From: Paenibacillus durus ATCC 35681
GTDB lineage: Bacteria; Bacillota; Bacilli; Paenibacillales; Paenibacillaceae
Assembly: GCF_000993825.1 (NCBI RefSeq)
Contig: NZ_CP011114.1
Span: forward strand, 1,736,001 to 1,800,000
DNA: 64,000 bases
Reading direction: 5' to 3'
Below, piece after piece: positions 1 to 8,045 of this stretch (the first letter of the stretch is position 1; the number at the start of each line of letters is the position of its first letter). The notes under the pieces are model-generated. The model worked only from the letters and a program-made list of their open reading frames with translations, was not told the origin of the DNA and did not search any database. A program made the position numbers and the translations under genes.

Positions 1-1737
1 GCGGGTCAGGGGATTTTTTACTATATGCCTTATCTGTTTGCCGTCGGGGTCGCACTCGGATTATCCAATCAAGCCGGACCCGCCGGGCTTGCGGCGCTGG
101 CGGGAATGTTCACCTATGACCGGATTGTGATGAAGCTGGGAGACGGCGCACTGCAGCCTGCGACGCTGATCGGCATTCTGCTCGGAATTGTCGCCGGCAT
201 TGCCCATAACCGGTTTAAAAATATCAAGCTTCCAGAGGCGATCCAATTTTTCGGAGGATCGCGTTTTGTTCTGCTCTTCATGGGATTGTTCTCCGCGCTG
301 TTCGCCTGGCTCATGCTCGGCGTCTCTCCGCTGATTCAGTATGGCCTTGACGGTCTGCTGCAGTTCGTCGACCGGACGGGAGGCTTTGGGCTGTTTGTAT
401 ACGGCGTATTATACAGGGTGCTGACAGCCTTTGGGCTGCATCACATTTTGAACAACGTATTCTGGTTCCAACTGGGAACGTTTACGACGCCGGATGGCAC
501 AGTTGTTCAGGGAGATCTTCCTCGTTTTTTTGCCGGCGATCCTACAGCGGGCAGCTTCATGGCGGGACTATTTCCGATCATGATGTTCGCGCTGCCAGCC
601 ATTGCGTTTGCCATTATTCAGGAAGCCCGCGAAGATTTGAAGCCCCAGATCAAGAAGACGTTTCTGCGGGCAGCGCTCGTCTGCTTCCTGACAGGCGTGT
701 CCGAACAGATCGAGTTCGCCTTTCTGTTCGCCTCTCCTTATCTGTTCGCTTTACATACGATCATGTCCGGTCTCGCCATGGCCCTGACGGCCGCGCTTGG
801 AATTTATCACGGCTTTTCTTACTCGGCAGGGGCTATTGACTTTATATTGAACCTTCATTTAGCCCGGCGCGCCTGGCTGCTGATTCCGATCGGCCTCGTG
901 TACGGAATGGTCTATTACCATCTGTTCCGCTGGGCGATCCGCCGATTTCAGATTCCGACACCAGGCCGGGAGGAAGGCTCTGAGCTTGGCGACTGGGCCG
1001 GTAATATACCGTACCAGGCACCGCTTATTTTACAAGCGCTTGGCGGCAAGGAGAACGTTGTGCAGGTCCAGGCTTGCATTACAAGGCTGAGGCTTACAGT
1101 GCATAATGACCGCCAGATCGATACGGGCGCGCTCAAGAGCCTTGGCTCCGCCGGCATCATTAAATTGGGCGGGGGGAATGTGCAGGTTGTCTTTGGGACC
1201 TACTCCGAGCTGATCCGCGAGGAAATCGACAAGCTGATGCTGCGCGATCTGCCGCAGGTGCTCTTTGGCGCCCCGATGCAGGGCAAAATGCTGCCGATTG
1301 AAGAAGTGCCCGATCATATTTTTGCGCAAAAATTGGTCGGCGACGGGGTTGCTTTTATTCCGGACAAGGGAGAGTTGGTCTCACCGGTATTCGGCAAAGT
1401 GATGCACATTTATCCCACGATGCATGCCATCGGCATTGCCACGCCGGAAGGGCTGGAGGTGCTCATGCATATCGGTATCGATACATCTCAGCTAAAGGGC
1501 CCGTTCCAGTCGGAAGTCAAAGAGGGGGATAGCGTCGAGCCCGGTCAGCTGTTGGTTAGGTTCGATCTGGACTACTTGAAGGAGCATGCCGCTTCGCTGG
1601 CCACCCCAATGGTTATTACCAATCCCGAACGCGTCAAATCCTGGAGCTACGCTCCGTTTAAGAATGTGAAAAAAGGACAATCCTCGGTGATGTCTGTCGT
1701 ATTGCACGAAAGCAATGTTGGAGGGGTAGAATCATGA
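1..1737 (+). CDS. nagE: PTS N-acetylglucosamine-type transporter EIICBA (5' end missing)
   Basis: Membrane PTS permease that takes up and phosphorylates a sugar, most likely N-acetylglucosamine. The reading frame is open from the first base, so the N-terminus lies outside the window. EIIC membrane segments fill about residues 1-310; the GDxxRFFAGDPTAG and FPIMMF stretches and the TPGRE linker resemble NagE more than PtsG. EIIB follows, with the phosphocysteine in ACITRLRLTV. EIIA is C-terminal, with the phosphohistidine in LMHIGIDT. The stop overlaps the next start (ATGA), so it is translationally coupled to an Enzyme I gene. Substrate assignment is by similarity remembered from the family; glucose or a related amino sugar remains possible. 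Confidence 0.88.
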   Translation, partial: AGQGIFYYMPYLFAVGVALGLSNQAGPAGLAALAGMFTYDRIVMKLGDGALQPATLIGILLGIVAGIAHNRFKNIKLPEAIQFFGGSRFVLLFMGLFSALFAWLMLGVSPLIQYGLDGLLQFVDRTGGFGLFVYGVLYRVLTAFGLHHILNNVFWFQLGTFTTPDGTVVQGDLPRFFAGDPTAGSFMAGLFPIMMFALPAIAFAIIQEAREDLKPQIKKTFLRAALVCFLTGVSEQIEFAFLFASPYLFALHTIMSGLAMALTAALGIYHGFSYSAGAIDFILNLHLARRAWLLIPIGLVYGMVYYHLFRWAIRRFQIPTPGREEGSELGDWAGNIPYQAPLILQALGGKENVVQVQACITRLRLTVHNDRQIDTGALKSLGSAGIIKLGGGNVQVVFGTYSELIREEIDKLMLRDLPQVLFGAPMQGKMLPIEEVPDHIFAQKLVGDGVAFIPDKGELVSPVFGKVMHIYPTMHAIGIATPEGLEVLMHIGIDTSQLKGPFQSEVKEGDSVEPGQLLVRFDLDYLKEHAASLATPMVITNPERVKSWSYAPFKNVKKGQSSVMSVVLHESNVGGVES

Positions 1738-3485
1738 TAACAGGTATAGGGGCCGCAGCAGGTGTTGCCATTGGAAAGGCCTTCGTTCTGCCGAACTGGG
1801 AATGGAGCATGCCGGAGACGCAAGTCAACCCGGTAGATCTGGCTCAAGAATTTGAGCGTTTGTATGAAGGAATCCGTACCTCCAAGGATGAGATTGAGTT
1901 TATTAAAAAAGAATTCAGAGAGGTTGTCGGTCCCGAGGAATCGAGTATTTTTGACGCTCATCTGGCGATTTTGGAAGACCCGGTATTCATGAGCGAAATC
2001 CGCGGAATTATAGAGAGGCAGTACAAAGCGGCAGAGGTGGCGGTTAAAGAGGCGATCGATCATTTCGTGGCCATGTTCGACCTGCTGGACGATGAATATA
2101 TGAAGGAGCGGGCGGTCGATATCAAGGATGTCGGCAACCGGCTGCTGAAGCATCTGCTGGGGGCGCCGGAGGTTACGCTGCCTTCGGATACAAAGCCCTA
2201 CATTCTGGTGGCGAAAGAGCTTTCCCCTTCACAACTGGCCCATCTGAATCCTAACTATGTGCTCGGCATAATAACGATGGCGGGAGGCAAAACGTCGCAT
2301 TCCTCCATTATGGCGCGGGCGCTCGGCATTCCGCTGGTGGCTGGCCTGGAGAATAAACTCCAAAGCCCGATCCAGACCGGGGACTTCCTGATCATCGACG
2401 GGGATAACGGCAATCTGATCATTAACCCTGATAAAGCCACAACCGAGCATTACAGCGTTGTGCGCGACAGACAGCGGGAGAAGAGGGCGCAACTGGAGCT
2501 ATTGTCCTCGGTGGAGGCAATGACCAAGGATAGAGTTCGGATGCGGCTCGCAAGCAATATCAGCTCCGTGAAGGAACTGGATATGGCATTAAAATACGGG
2601 GCCGAGGGCGTCGGTCTGTTCCGGACGGAATTTCTGTATATGGACAGGAAATCCTTTCCGACCGAAGAGGAGCAGTACGAGGTATACAAGCTTGTGGCGG
2701 AGAAGGTTGGCGAACATCCGGTTGTCATCCGCACCCTGGATATCGGGGGAGACAAGCATTTGGACTATTTTCAGCTTCCGGAGGAGGAGAATCCTTTCCT
2801 CGGCTACAGGGCCATCCGTATTTGCCTTGACCAGAAAGAGATGTTCAAGACGCAGCTGACGGCGATTCTGCGCGCAAGCGTACACGGCAACATCAAACTG
2901 ATGTTTCCGATGATCTCTTCAATTGAAGAGGTAAGGGAAGCCAAGGCCCTGCTGGAGGAAGTAAAACAAGATTTGGACCGCCAGGGAATTCCATACGACC
3001 GCAAGCTGCCGGTTGGCATTATGATTGAGGTGCCGGCCGCGGTGATGATCGCCGATTTTTTGGCGGAAGAGGTGGACTTTTTCAGCATTGGGACGAATGA
3101 TTTGGTGCAGTATGTGCTTGCGGTCGACCGGATGAACGAGCAGATTGCGCATTTATACCATCCGTATCATCCGGCAGTGCTGCGTATGATCCGCACAACC
3201 GTGGAATCTGCGAAGGCAGCAGGCATCGGCGTCAGCGTCTGCGGTGAACTGGCCGGCGACGAGCGTTCTCTCCCGCTGTGGCTGGAACTCGGTGTAACCG
3301 ACCTTAGCATGTCGCCGCAGGCGCTGCTGAAGGTCAAGCACCGGACGCTGAATACGACGGCCTCTGAGGCAAGGGAAGTCGCCAAGCAGTGCTTCCGGAA
3401 CCGGGAAATTGCGGAGAGCGAGAAGCAGCTCACTCAGTTTCTCGACAAACACATCATTCATTATGTGATGAAGAGCGACGCATAA
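1734..3485 (+). CDS. ptsI: Phosphoenolpyruvate-protein phosphotransferase (PTS Enzyme I)
   Basis: Cytoplasmic Enzyme I (583 aa, slightly longer than the usual 570-575) that transfers phosphate from PEP to HPr. The phosphohistidine domain motif GGKTSHSSIMAR (His about 190) and the PEP-utilising barrel motifs (GLFRTEFLYMDR, FSIGTNDLVQYVLAVDR, SVCGELAGD with its catalytic Cys) are all present, so it looks active. It overlaps the upstream EIICBA gene by 4 bp. Unlike the B. subtilis ptsGHI order, no ptsH gene sits between the EII and EI genes. A hairpin followed by T-run lies just downstream. Confidence 0.95.
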   Translation: MITGIGAAAGVAIGKAFVLPNWEWSMPETQVNPVDLAQEFERLYEGIRTSKDEIEFIKKEFREVVGPEESSIFDAHLAILEDPVFMSEIRGIIERQYKAAEVAVKEAIDHFVAMFDLLDDEYMKERAVDIKDVGNRLLKHLLGAPEVTLPSDTKPYILVAKELSPSQLAHLNPNYVLGIITMAGGKTSHSSIMARALGIPLVAGLENKLQSPIQTGDFLIIDGDNGNLIINPDKATTEHYSVVRDRQREKRAQLELLSSVEAMTKDRVRMRLASNISSVKELDMALKYGAEGVGLFRTEFLYMDRKSFPTEEEQYEVYKLVAEKVGEHPVVIRTLDIGGDKHLDYFQLPEEENPFLGYRAIRICLDQKEMFKTQLTAILRASVHGNIKLMFPMISSIEEVREAKALLEEVKQDLDRQGIPYDRKLPVGIMIEVPAAVMIADFLAEEVDFFSIGTNDLVQYVLAVDRMNEQIAHLYHPYHPAVLRMIRTTVESAKAAGIGVSVCGELAGDERSLPLWLELGVTDLSMSPQALLKVKHRTLNTTASEAREVAKQCFRNREIAESEKQLTQFLDKHIIHYVMKSDA

Positions 3486-3510
3486 CCATTCGCAGATATA
3501 GAAAAAAATG

Positions 3511-3541
3511 GGGGCCTGGTATCGTTGCCGGGCTTTTTTTC
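3511..3541 (+). terminator. Rho-independent terminator after ptsI
   Basis: GCCTGG and CCGGGC arms (one G-T pair) around an ATCGTT-like loop, followed by a run of seven T. It ends the EIICBA-ptsI transcript. Confidence 0.7.
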
Positions 3542-3549
3542 CTTTAGCT

Positions 3550-4215
3550 TCATTCAATCAATCCAAGGTGTATATAATCGTGATACCCGGCAACGCCGTC
3601 AACGGGCAGTCCATGCTTCTTTTCATAATCTTTTAGAGCGATTTCGGTTGAGCTATTGAACTTGCCATTGCATTCACCATTGTAAAACCCTGCGCTTCGC
3701 AAACGGTATTGAATGATTTGAACGTCGCCGCCGCTATCTCCTTTAGCTAAAGTTCTGGGATTCATATCAAGTTTTCCAAATACATGGCCCCCGAAGCTTA
3801 TTTTAGTCCCCACCCGTACAAATTCGTATAACTCCTCAACATCGTGGTTGTGCATTCGTATGCAGCCATGACTCGCATTATGGCCTATAGAATAGGGCCT
3901 GTTAGTACCATGAATACCGTAAAATCCCCACGGCACATTCAGTCCGATCCACCTGGTGCCAAACCCTTTCCCCCAATTTTTATGTTTGTTAATTACGGCA
4001 TACTCGCCCACAGGCGACGGCGTTTCTTGTTTCCCCATAGCAATGGGATACTTCTTAATAAGCTGGCTATTTGAAAATAAAAGGAGTTGGTTCTTTTGAG
4101 GATCAACCCTTATCGATATGTTGTCTTTGTTAGGAACAGGTTCTGCAGCCGTAATTGGAATTGGATTGAAAATGTTTAATAAAAGGATAATTAACAATAC
4201 CTTATGCACAGTCAT
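3550..4215 (-). CDS. Secreted L,D-transpeptidase (YkuD) with C-terminal peptidoglycan-binding domain
   Basis: Predicted cell-wall enzyme forming 3-3 cross-links or attaching proteins to peptidoglycan. A hydrophobic signal sequence covers about residues 4-24 (ends ITAAEP). The YkuD domain spans about 33-145 and has the catalytic motif SHGCIRM (nucleophile Cys) and upstream GIHGTN. Residues about 160-221 (GDSGGDVQIIQYRLRSAGFY, TEIALKDYEKKHGLPVDG) form a PG_binding_1 repeat. The ATG has a GGGAGGA site 11 bases upstream. The gene looks more A/T-rich than its neighbours, possibly a later acquisition. It is convergent with ptsI and divergent from the sigma factor gene. Confidence 0.9.
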   Translation of the reverse strand: MTVHKVLLIILLLNIFNPIPITAAEPVPNKDNISIRVDPQKNQLLLFSNSQLIKKYPIAMGKQETPSPVGEYAVINKHKNWGKGFGTRWIGLNVPWGFYGIHGTNRPYSIGHNASHGCIRMHNHDVEELYEFVRVGTKISFGGHVFGKLDMNPRTLAKGDSGGDVQIIQYRLRSAGFYNGECNGKFNSSTEIALKDYEKKHGLPVDGVAGYHDYIHLGLIE

Positions 4216-4352
4216 ACTCTAATAAATCCTCCCATTCCGAGATCGCATCATATTCTGCTACTTATAATGTCAAATCACATAAATTCTATCCATAATGTCC
4301 AAATGCATTGGGAGGGGATGAAACACACTTTACAAGTTGATTTCAAAAAAAT

Positions 4353-4378
4353 AAAACCGTTTGTGCCGACGCGCAGTC
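4353..4378 (+). promoter_or_regulatory. Possible ECF-type promoter for the sigma/anti-sigma operon
   Basis: AAAACC, 16 bases, then AGTC resembles the AAC / CGTC pattern of ECF promoters and lies about 50 bases before the sigma gene, which would fit autoregulation. A sigma-A reading (TTGTGC, 16 bases, TTATAT) overlaps it, so the assignment is uncertain. The rest of 4216-4427 shows nothing else clear. Confidence 0.35.
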
Positions 4379-4427
4379 TTTATTATATAGAGATAGGAGA
4401 TGCCGGCGCATACATAAAAAAGGGGGG

Positions 4428-4961
4428 ATGGACGTGGAGAGCCTGATCAAAGAAGAGTCCGTCATTCTATCGGATGAAGATAGCTTCTTCGGGCTTGTGG
4501 CGGAGAACAAAAGAACGTTATACGGCATTGCCTACAGCTATCTCCGCAGTGAATCGGATGCGCTTGAAATGGTGCAGGAGGCGACCTGTAGGGCTTGGGT
4601 CAAACGCAATAGCCTAAAGGATGAGGGCCGGTTCACCCCGTGGCTTATCCGAATTCTAATTAACTGCTGCAACGATGAACTGAAGCGCAGAAAACGGGTG
4701 ATTCCCTCTGAAATACAAGGGAGCGAGTCCGGTGTAATTGAAATGGCGAGTGACCGCAAGCTGGACATGGAGCGGGCGCTGGACGGCGTGAAGCCAAAGT
4801 ACCGGCAGGTGCTTGTTCTGAAATATTACCGGGATATGACGCTGATTGAAATTGCGGAGGTGTTGGGGAAACCGGAAGGAACTGTAAAGACATGGCTGAA
4901 CAAAGGCTTGAAGCAGCTCCGGGACAAAATGAAAGGGAAGGGAGATGACCGCTATGTTTGA
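4428..4961 (+). CDS. ECF RNA polymerase sigma factor
   Basis: Sigma-70 family, extracytoplasmic function type, 177 aa. Region 2 is at about residues 28-60 (YSYLRSESDALEMVQEATCRAW) and region 4 at about 125-170 (YRQVLVLKYYRDMTLIEIAEVLGKPEGTVKTWLNKGLKQL). The G-rich Shine-Dalgarno runs directly into the ATG, whereas a GTG two codons on (4434) has better spacing and may be the true start. The 3' end overlaps the downstream gene by 8 bp, the usual sigma/anti-sigma arrangement. Looks closest to SigV/ECF30-type factors, a guess from size and partner type. Confidence 0.9.
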   Translation: MDVESLIKEESVILSDEDSFFGLVAENKRTLYGIAYSYLRSESDALEMVQEATCRAWVKRNSLKDEGRFTPWLIRILINCCNDELKRRKRVIPSEIQGSESGVIEMASDRKLDMERALDGVKPKYRQVLVLKYYRDMTLIEIAEVLGKPEGTVKTWLNKGLKQLRDKMKGKGDDRYV

Positions 4962-6384
4962 ACGTGAAGAGAAGCTGGCCCGGGATTATTTTCACGCTGC
5001 TGACCGGCAGTCGTCGCTAGTATCCGAGCAGGAGCTGGATGCAGCGATTCATGCCGGTATCGCCGAAGGGACCCGCAGAGGTAAGAACGTCCGTAGACGT
5101 TATGCTTTCACAACCGCGGTTATTCTGACCGTCGCCCTGTTGTTCATCATCTCGTGGCTGGGGGGACCCGGTAGTCAACAGATGACCGCGGTTCAGCCCA
5201 AGAACTGGGGGGAGTTTGAAACGTACCGTTCAATCGCGAAGAACAATATCACTATAAAAACGGCGCTGGACGCCGGACTGGTCATACCTCTCCACATTTC
5301 AACGCAGGAGAAAAACGGCTACAGAATTACCCTGGACGGCATGATCGCCGACCGGCGGGGTATGATGCTGCTGTATACGTTTGAGAACCGGAGTGCGCAA
5401 AAGGCGACGGTCACCCATTTTTCGTTGAAAGGCCCATCGAACTATTCTTCCACTTCCTATTGGGCCGGCGGCGACGGAAGCCCGGGAATCACCCATAATT
5501 ACTTCCAGCTCACTTTGGAAGAAGGACAGAAACTGTCTGAAAGGCTGACGGCTGAAGCGATTGTAATACCGGATACTCCTGAGGCTCAACTTTCCAGCTC
5601 GAACAAATTCAGAACCTCACTGACCGCCGGTTTTACGGTGGATACCGCGGAGATTGAAAAGTCCGGCCGTGATATCGACATCGGCAAAACAATGACGGTC
5701 AGCGGTCAGCATATTCATATCGAAAAAGCCTATATCGGACCGACAGGAATATACTTGAATGCAGTATATGACGATCAGAATGCCAAACGTATATTCAGTG
5801 TGATTGAGCCGACGATTATGTCCGGAAAGGGAGAAAAGGAAACAGCTCTGACTTCCTACATGACGCAGAGTGTGAATACTCCGCTGCAGACGATGGTTTT
5901 CCACAACAATAATATGGATGCCAAAGGGCCGCTGAAGTTTACGATCAAGGGAATCCAGGCTTTAGATAAATCTGATCTTAAGCTTGTCGTCGATACGGAG
6001 GCCCAAAAAATAATCAAGGCGCCTGACGACCGATTAACGCTATCCGACCGAAGCACCGATATCAGGACCGAAAGCAGTTCGGGCGTTGAGGGGAGAGCAA
6101 ACTCCAGTCAACTTGTACTCCAATTAAGTACCAAGCCTACTACGCATGACGAAATGACTCGCCTGTCATTTGATCTGGACGACAGCTTTACGGACGGCGA
6201 GGGAGTGAAGCATTCGATTTACCGGAACGAAGGAACTTATTGGGAATCCGGAGGCAATTCGGAGGGATGGACAGATACTGGTATTTTCAATCTAGGGTTC
6301 GCCAAGCTTCCGCAGCCGCTTACCTTTACGATTAGCAGCTACACGAACCCTATACTTGAGGAGCAATCCGTCCGAATCCGTTAA
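4954..6384 (+). CDS. Membrane anti-sigma factor, DUF4179 type
   Basis: Predicted regulator of the preceding sigma factor. A cytoplasmic N-terminal segment of about 45 residues (FEREEKLARDYFHAADRQ...) precedes one membrane helix (about residues 46-68, AVILTVALLFIISWLG). The remaining roughly 400 residues form an extracytoplasmic beta-rich region like DUF4179 proteins, with a C-terminal DUF5643-like part. The ATG at 4954 is chosen because GGGAG lies 9 bases upstream; the ATG at 4945 abuts that site. It overlaps the sigma gene by 8 bp. What signal it senses cannot be read from the sequence. Confidence 0.8.
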   Translation: MFEREEKLARDYFHAADRQSSLVSEQELDAAIHAGIAEGTRRGKNVRRRYAFTTAVILTVALLFIISWLGGPGSQQMTAVQPKNWGEFETYRSIAKNNITIKTALDAGLVIPLHISTQEKNGYRITLDGMIADRRGMMLLYTFENRSAQKATVTHFSLKGPSNYSSTSYWAGGDGSPGITHNYFQLTLEEGQKLSERLTAEAIVIPDTPEAQLSSSNKFRTSLTAGFTVDTAEIEKSGRDIDIGKTMTVSGQHIHIEKAYIGPTGIYLNAVYDDQNAKRIFSVIEPTIMSGKGEKETALTSYMTQSVNTPLQTMVFHNNNMDAKGPLKFTIKGIQALDKSDLKLVVDTEAQKIIKAPDDRLTLSDRSTDIRTESSSGVEGRANSSQLVLQLSTKPTTHDEMTRLSFDLDDSFTDGEGVKHSIYRNEGTYWESGGNSEGWTDTGIFNLGFAKLPQPLTFTISSYTNPILEEQSVRIR

Positions 6385-6395
6385 TAATTATTCCA

Positions 6396-6446
6396 AAAAG
6401 CCGCCTCCCACCCGCTTTACAATCGTGGGCCAGAGGCGGCTTTCTT
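6396..6446. terminator. Bidirectional terminator
   Basis: AAAAGCCGCCTC and GAGGCGGCTTTC arms flank about 27 bases; T-runs occur on both strands. It sits between the convergent anti-sigma and DJ-1 family genes and can serve both. Confidence 0.85.
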
Positions 6447-6449
6447 GGC

Positions 6450-6974
6450 TTATTTCCCGGCAAGAGCATCGCAGAACGCTTTGCCGTATGGCGGGAGATC
6501 GGGTGGACGGCGGGCGGAGATGATATGGCCATCGACAACGACAGGCTCGTCCTTCCAGATTGCTCCGGCGTTCTCCATATCGTCCCGGATGCCTGGCGTG
6601 GAGGTTACCGTAACGCCTTCCAGAATTTTTGCGGAAATCAGCACCCATCCGGCATGGCAGATCTGCCCGATCGGTTTCCCGGCTTCGTTGAAATCGCGGA
6701 TGAGCTGCAGCACAGCGGGATAACGGCGGATCTTATCCGGAGCCCAACCGCCCGGAACCAAGATGCCATCGTAATCGGCCGCGTTCAGTTCATCCCAGGA
6801 GTATTCGGCGATCGCCGGTACGCCGTACTTGCCGATATAGGTTTTGCCTTTTTCAAGCCCGGTCAGATGCACCTCCGCGCCTTCCTCCCTGACCCGGTAT
6901 ACCGGATACCAAAGCTCTAAATCTTCAAACTCGTCGTCTACGAGCGCGATAACTTTTTTTCCGGCCAGTCTCAA
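6450..6974 (-). CDS. DJ-1/PfpI family protein (type 1 glutamine amidotransferase-like)
   Basis: 174 aa single-domain DJ-1/PfpI protein, a family with proteases, chaperones and deglycases. The nucleophile elbow GQICHAGWVLISA (Cys about 109) and the acidic residue in DDEFEDLE near the N-terminus are present; ILVPGGWAPDKIRR is the usual pre-elbow loop. A TTG start at 6974 is chosen because GGGAG lies 10 bases upstream and the resulting protein begins as LRLAGKKVIALVDDEFED, matching family N-termini; a longer ATG form (7040) would add 22 unrelated residues. Precise substrate unknown; stress protein YraA/YfkM-like. Confidence 0.88.
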   Translation of the reverse strand: MRLAGKKVIALVDDEFEDLELWYPVYRVREEGAEVHLTGLEKGKTYIGKYGVPAIAEYSWDELNAADYDGILVPGGWAPDKIRRYPAVLQLIRDFNEAGKPIGQICHAGWVLISAKILEGVTVTSTPGIRDDMENAGAIWKDEPVVVDGHIISARRPPDLPPYGKAFCDALAGK

Positions 6975-7174
6975 TTGGCTGCAGCTCCCTTCGAAGTAAG
7001 TAGTCCCGTTTATTTTAGCAAATACAAAAATTGAAGTCACCCCTCATCATGAACAAATTATCATATATGGTAAATTAATCATTTTATGCAAACGAGAAGG
7101 TTTTTTTGCAGGAGGAGCGAATATAAATTTAAAATAACTTTTCTAAATTTAATTCATTCTTTTGAGGTGCAACT

Positions 7175-7621
7175 ATGTGCAATGAAAACCAGCTTTCTCA
7201 AATCTGCCGCTGCGGCGGCGAGATGACTATACATATACATACGCTGATTTATAAAGCTAAAGTGAAAATCGCGGGTGTGCCTGTATTTATGTGCCGTTCC
7301 TGTTTCCATTATGAGCCGCATCCGGCCGTTAAGCGGGATTTAAGCTTAGTCATTCAGGAGCTAGGCAGTGAGCCCCAAAGAAACAGCTTCTCTTTTGCCG
7401 AACGCAACGAGTGGGCCTCCGTTCTGAATGATACTTTTACTATGTTTAAAGACGAGGAAGGTGATCTGGAGCAGGTTGTTCAGGAGGCCATGGGCGACAG
7501 GATTGATCTGCTGCTGGATCTGTTCCAAATTGCCGCTGCGGCGGCTGATCCGGAATGGACGGGGGAGATCGAGAGCAGGCTGCTCAAGCTCATTTGCCAT
7601 ACGGCCTCTAAAGTGTCGTGA
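7175..7621 (+). CDS. Small protein with a putative zinc-binding CxC...CxxC motif
   Basis: 148 aa, function not recognised. C11-R-C13 and C39-R-S-C42 around a beta-rich stretch (KVKIAGVPVFMCRSC) resemble the N-terminal zinc finger of YgiT/MqsA proteins. The rest is acidic and helical (EEGDLEQVVQEAMGDRIDLLLDLFQIAAAAA). GAGGTG lies 7 bases before the ATG. It is not paired with a toxin-like gene, so an antitoxin role is not supported. It stands alone ahead of the unexplained region before ccpA. Confidence 0.7.
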   Translation: MCNENQLSQICRCGGEMTIHIHTLIYKAKVKIAGVPVFMCRSCFHYEPHPAVKRDLSLVIQELGSEPQRNSFSFAERNEWASVLNDTFTMFKDEEGDLEQVVQEAMGDRIDLLLDLFQIAAAAADPEWTGEIESRLLKLICHTASKVS

Positions 7622-7643
7622 TTTTTTCTGCAAAAATAATGAA

Positions 7644-7660
7644 AATGTTTCAGAAACATT
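7644..7660. promoter_or_regulatory. Perfect 17-bp palindrome, terminator or operator
   Basis: AATGTTTC-A-GAAACATT is perfectly symmetric, 22 bases after the preceding stop. Followed by GG and a T6 run it could be a rho-independent terminator (7-bp stem, 3-base loop). It also overlaps a weak -35 (TTGGAT, with TACCAT 18 bases on), so it could equally be an operator for the transcript that follows. Confidence 0.5.
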
Positions 7661-7694
7661 GGATTTTTTCGTCGATATTTGTTACCATAAGAAA

Positions 7695-7876
7695 GAGGTT
7701 ACATTCCTGTGAAACCGGGTTGTAAACTTACGGACAAGTCCAGTCTTATATGCGGAAAAGTCCAGGCAGCTCCGTCGCCTTGCGCACTGGTTGAAGCTAT
7801 TCAGTCCTATAGCGTGCCAGGCGATGACGCGAGAAACTGGGTATCCGGTACCAGCCGCCCGGGCAATTTTTTGTCA
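7695..7876 (+). ncRNA. Candidate structured RNA or leader upstream of ccpA, unrecognised
   Basis: About 180 bases without a credible gene. It contains two near-identical 13-mers (CGGACAAGTCCAG at 7731, CGGAAAAGTCCAG at 7753), a long arm CGTCGCCT/AGGCGATGACG (7773-7831) enclosing GCAC/GTGC and GCTAT/ATAGC, a hairpin CTGGGTA/TACCAG (7837-7853), and CCGCCCGGGC followed by six T. TCCGG (7844-7848) can pair with CCGGG (7859-7863) to form a terminator-like hairpin that competes with the previous stem. I could not match it to a riboswitch class I know. A start to ccpA remains over 160 bases away with its own promoter, so it may be a free small RNA. Confidence 0.35.
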
Positions 7877-7952
7877 ATAATGGGTAGGTGGTATGGATTA
7901 TGTCCTATTTTCGTATAACCGCTTCGATGTTGAGATGACTTTTGAAAGGAAA

Positions 7953-7966
7953 TTGAAGCGTTATCA
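7953..7966. promoter_or_regulatory. cre-like site at the ccpA promoter
   Basis: TTGAAGCGTTATCA matches 12 of 14 positions of the CcpA operator consensus TGWAARCGYTWNCW, including the AAGCGTT core. It directly abuts the -35 box of the ccpA promoter, so bound CcpA could regulate its own gene. Function is inferred from position and sequence only. Confidence 0.5.
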
Positions 7967-7995
7967 TTGCACAAAAATACAAATTATCGTATCAT
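7967..7995 (+). promoter_or_regulatory. Sigma-A promoter of ccpA
   Basis: TTGCAC, 17 bases, TATCAT, about 45 bases before the TTG start. It is the best promoter in the 424-base gap. Confidence 0.65.
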
Positions 7996-8045
7996 GATTT
8001 TTAACTAGGTCGAACGATAAAATTTATCGCAATGGAGAGAGTAAT

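Noticed and set aside
7751..7775. GCGGAAAAGTCCAGGC similarity to the P4 region of RNase P RNA
   Set aside because: No matching 3' P4 strand or other conserved blocks, and the region is far too short.
7850..7876. CCGCCCGGGCA resembling the 3' core of the ZTP riboswitch
   Set aside because: The required upstream CTGGCG-type half and spacing are missing, and ccpA is not a folate or purine gene.
7709..7918. A 69-codon open frame in the gap before ccpA
   Set aside because: No family resemblance, weak start context, and it covers the inverted repeats that explain the region better as structured non-coding DNA.
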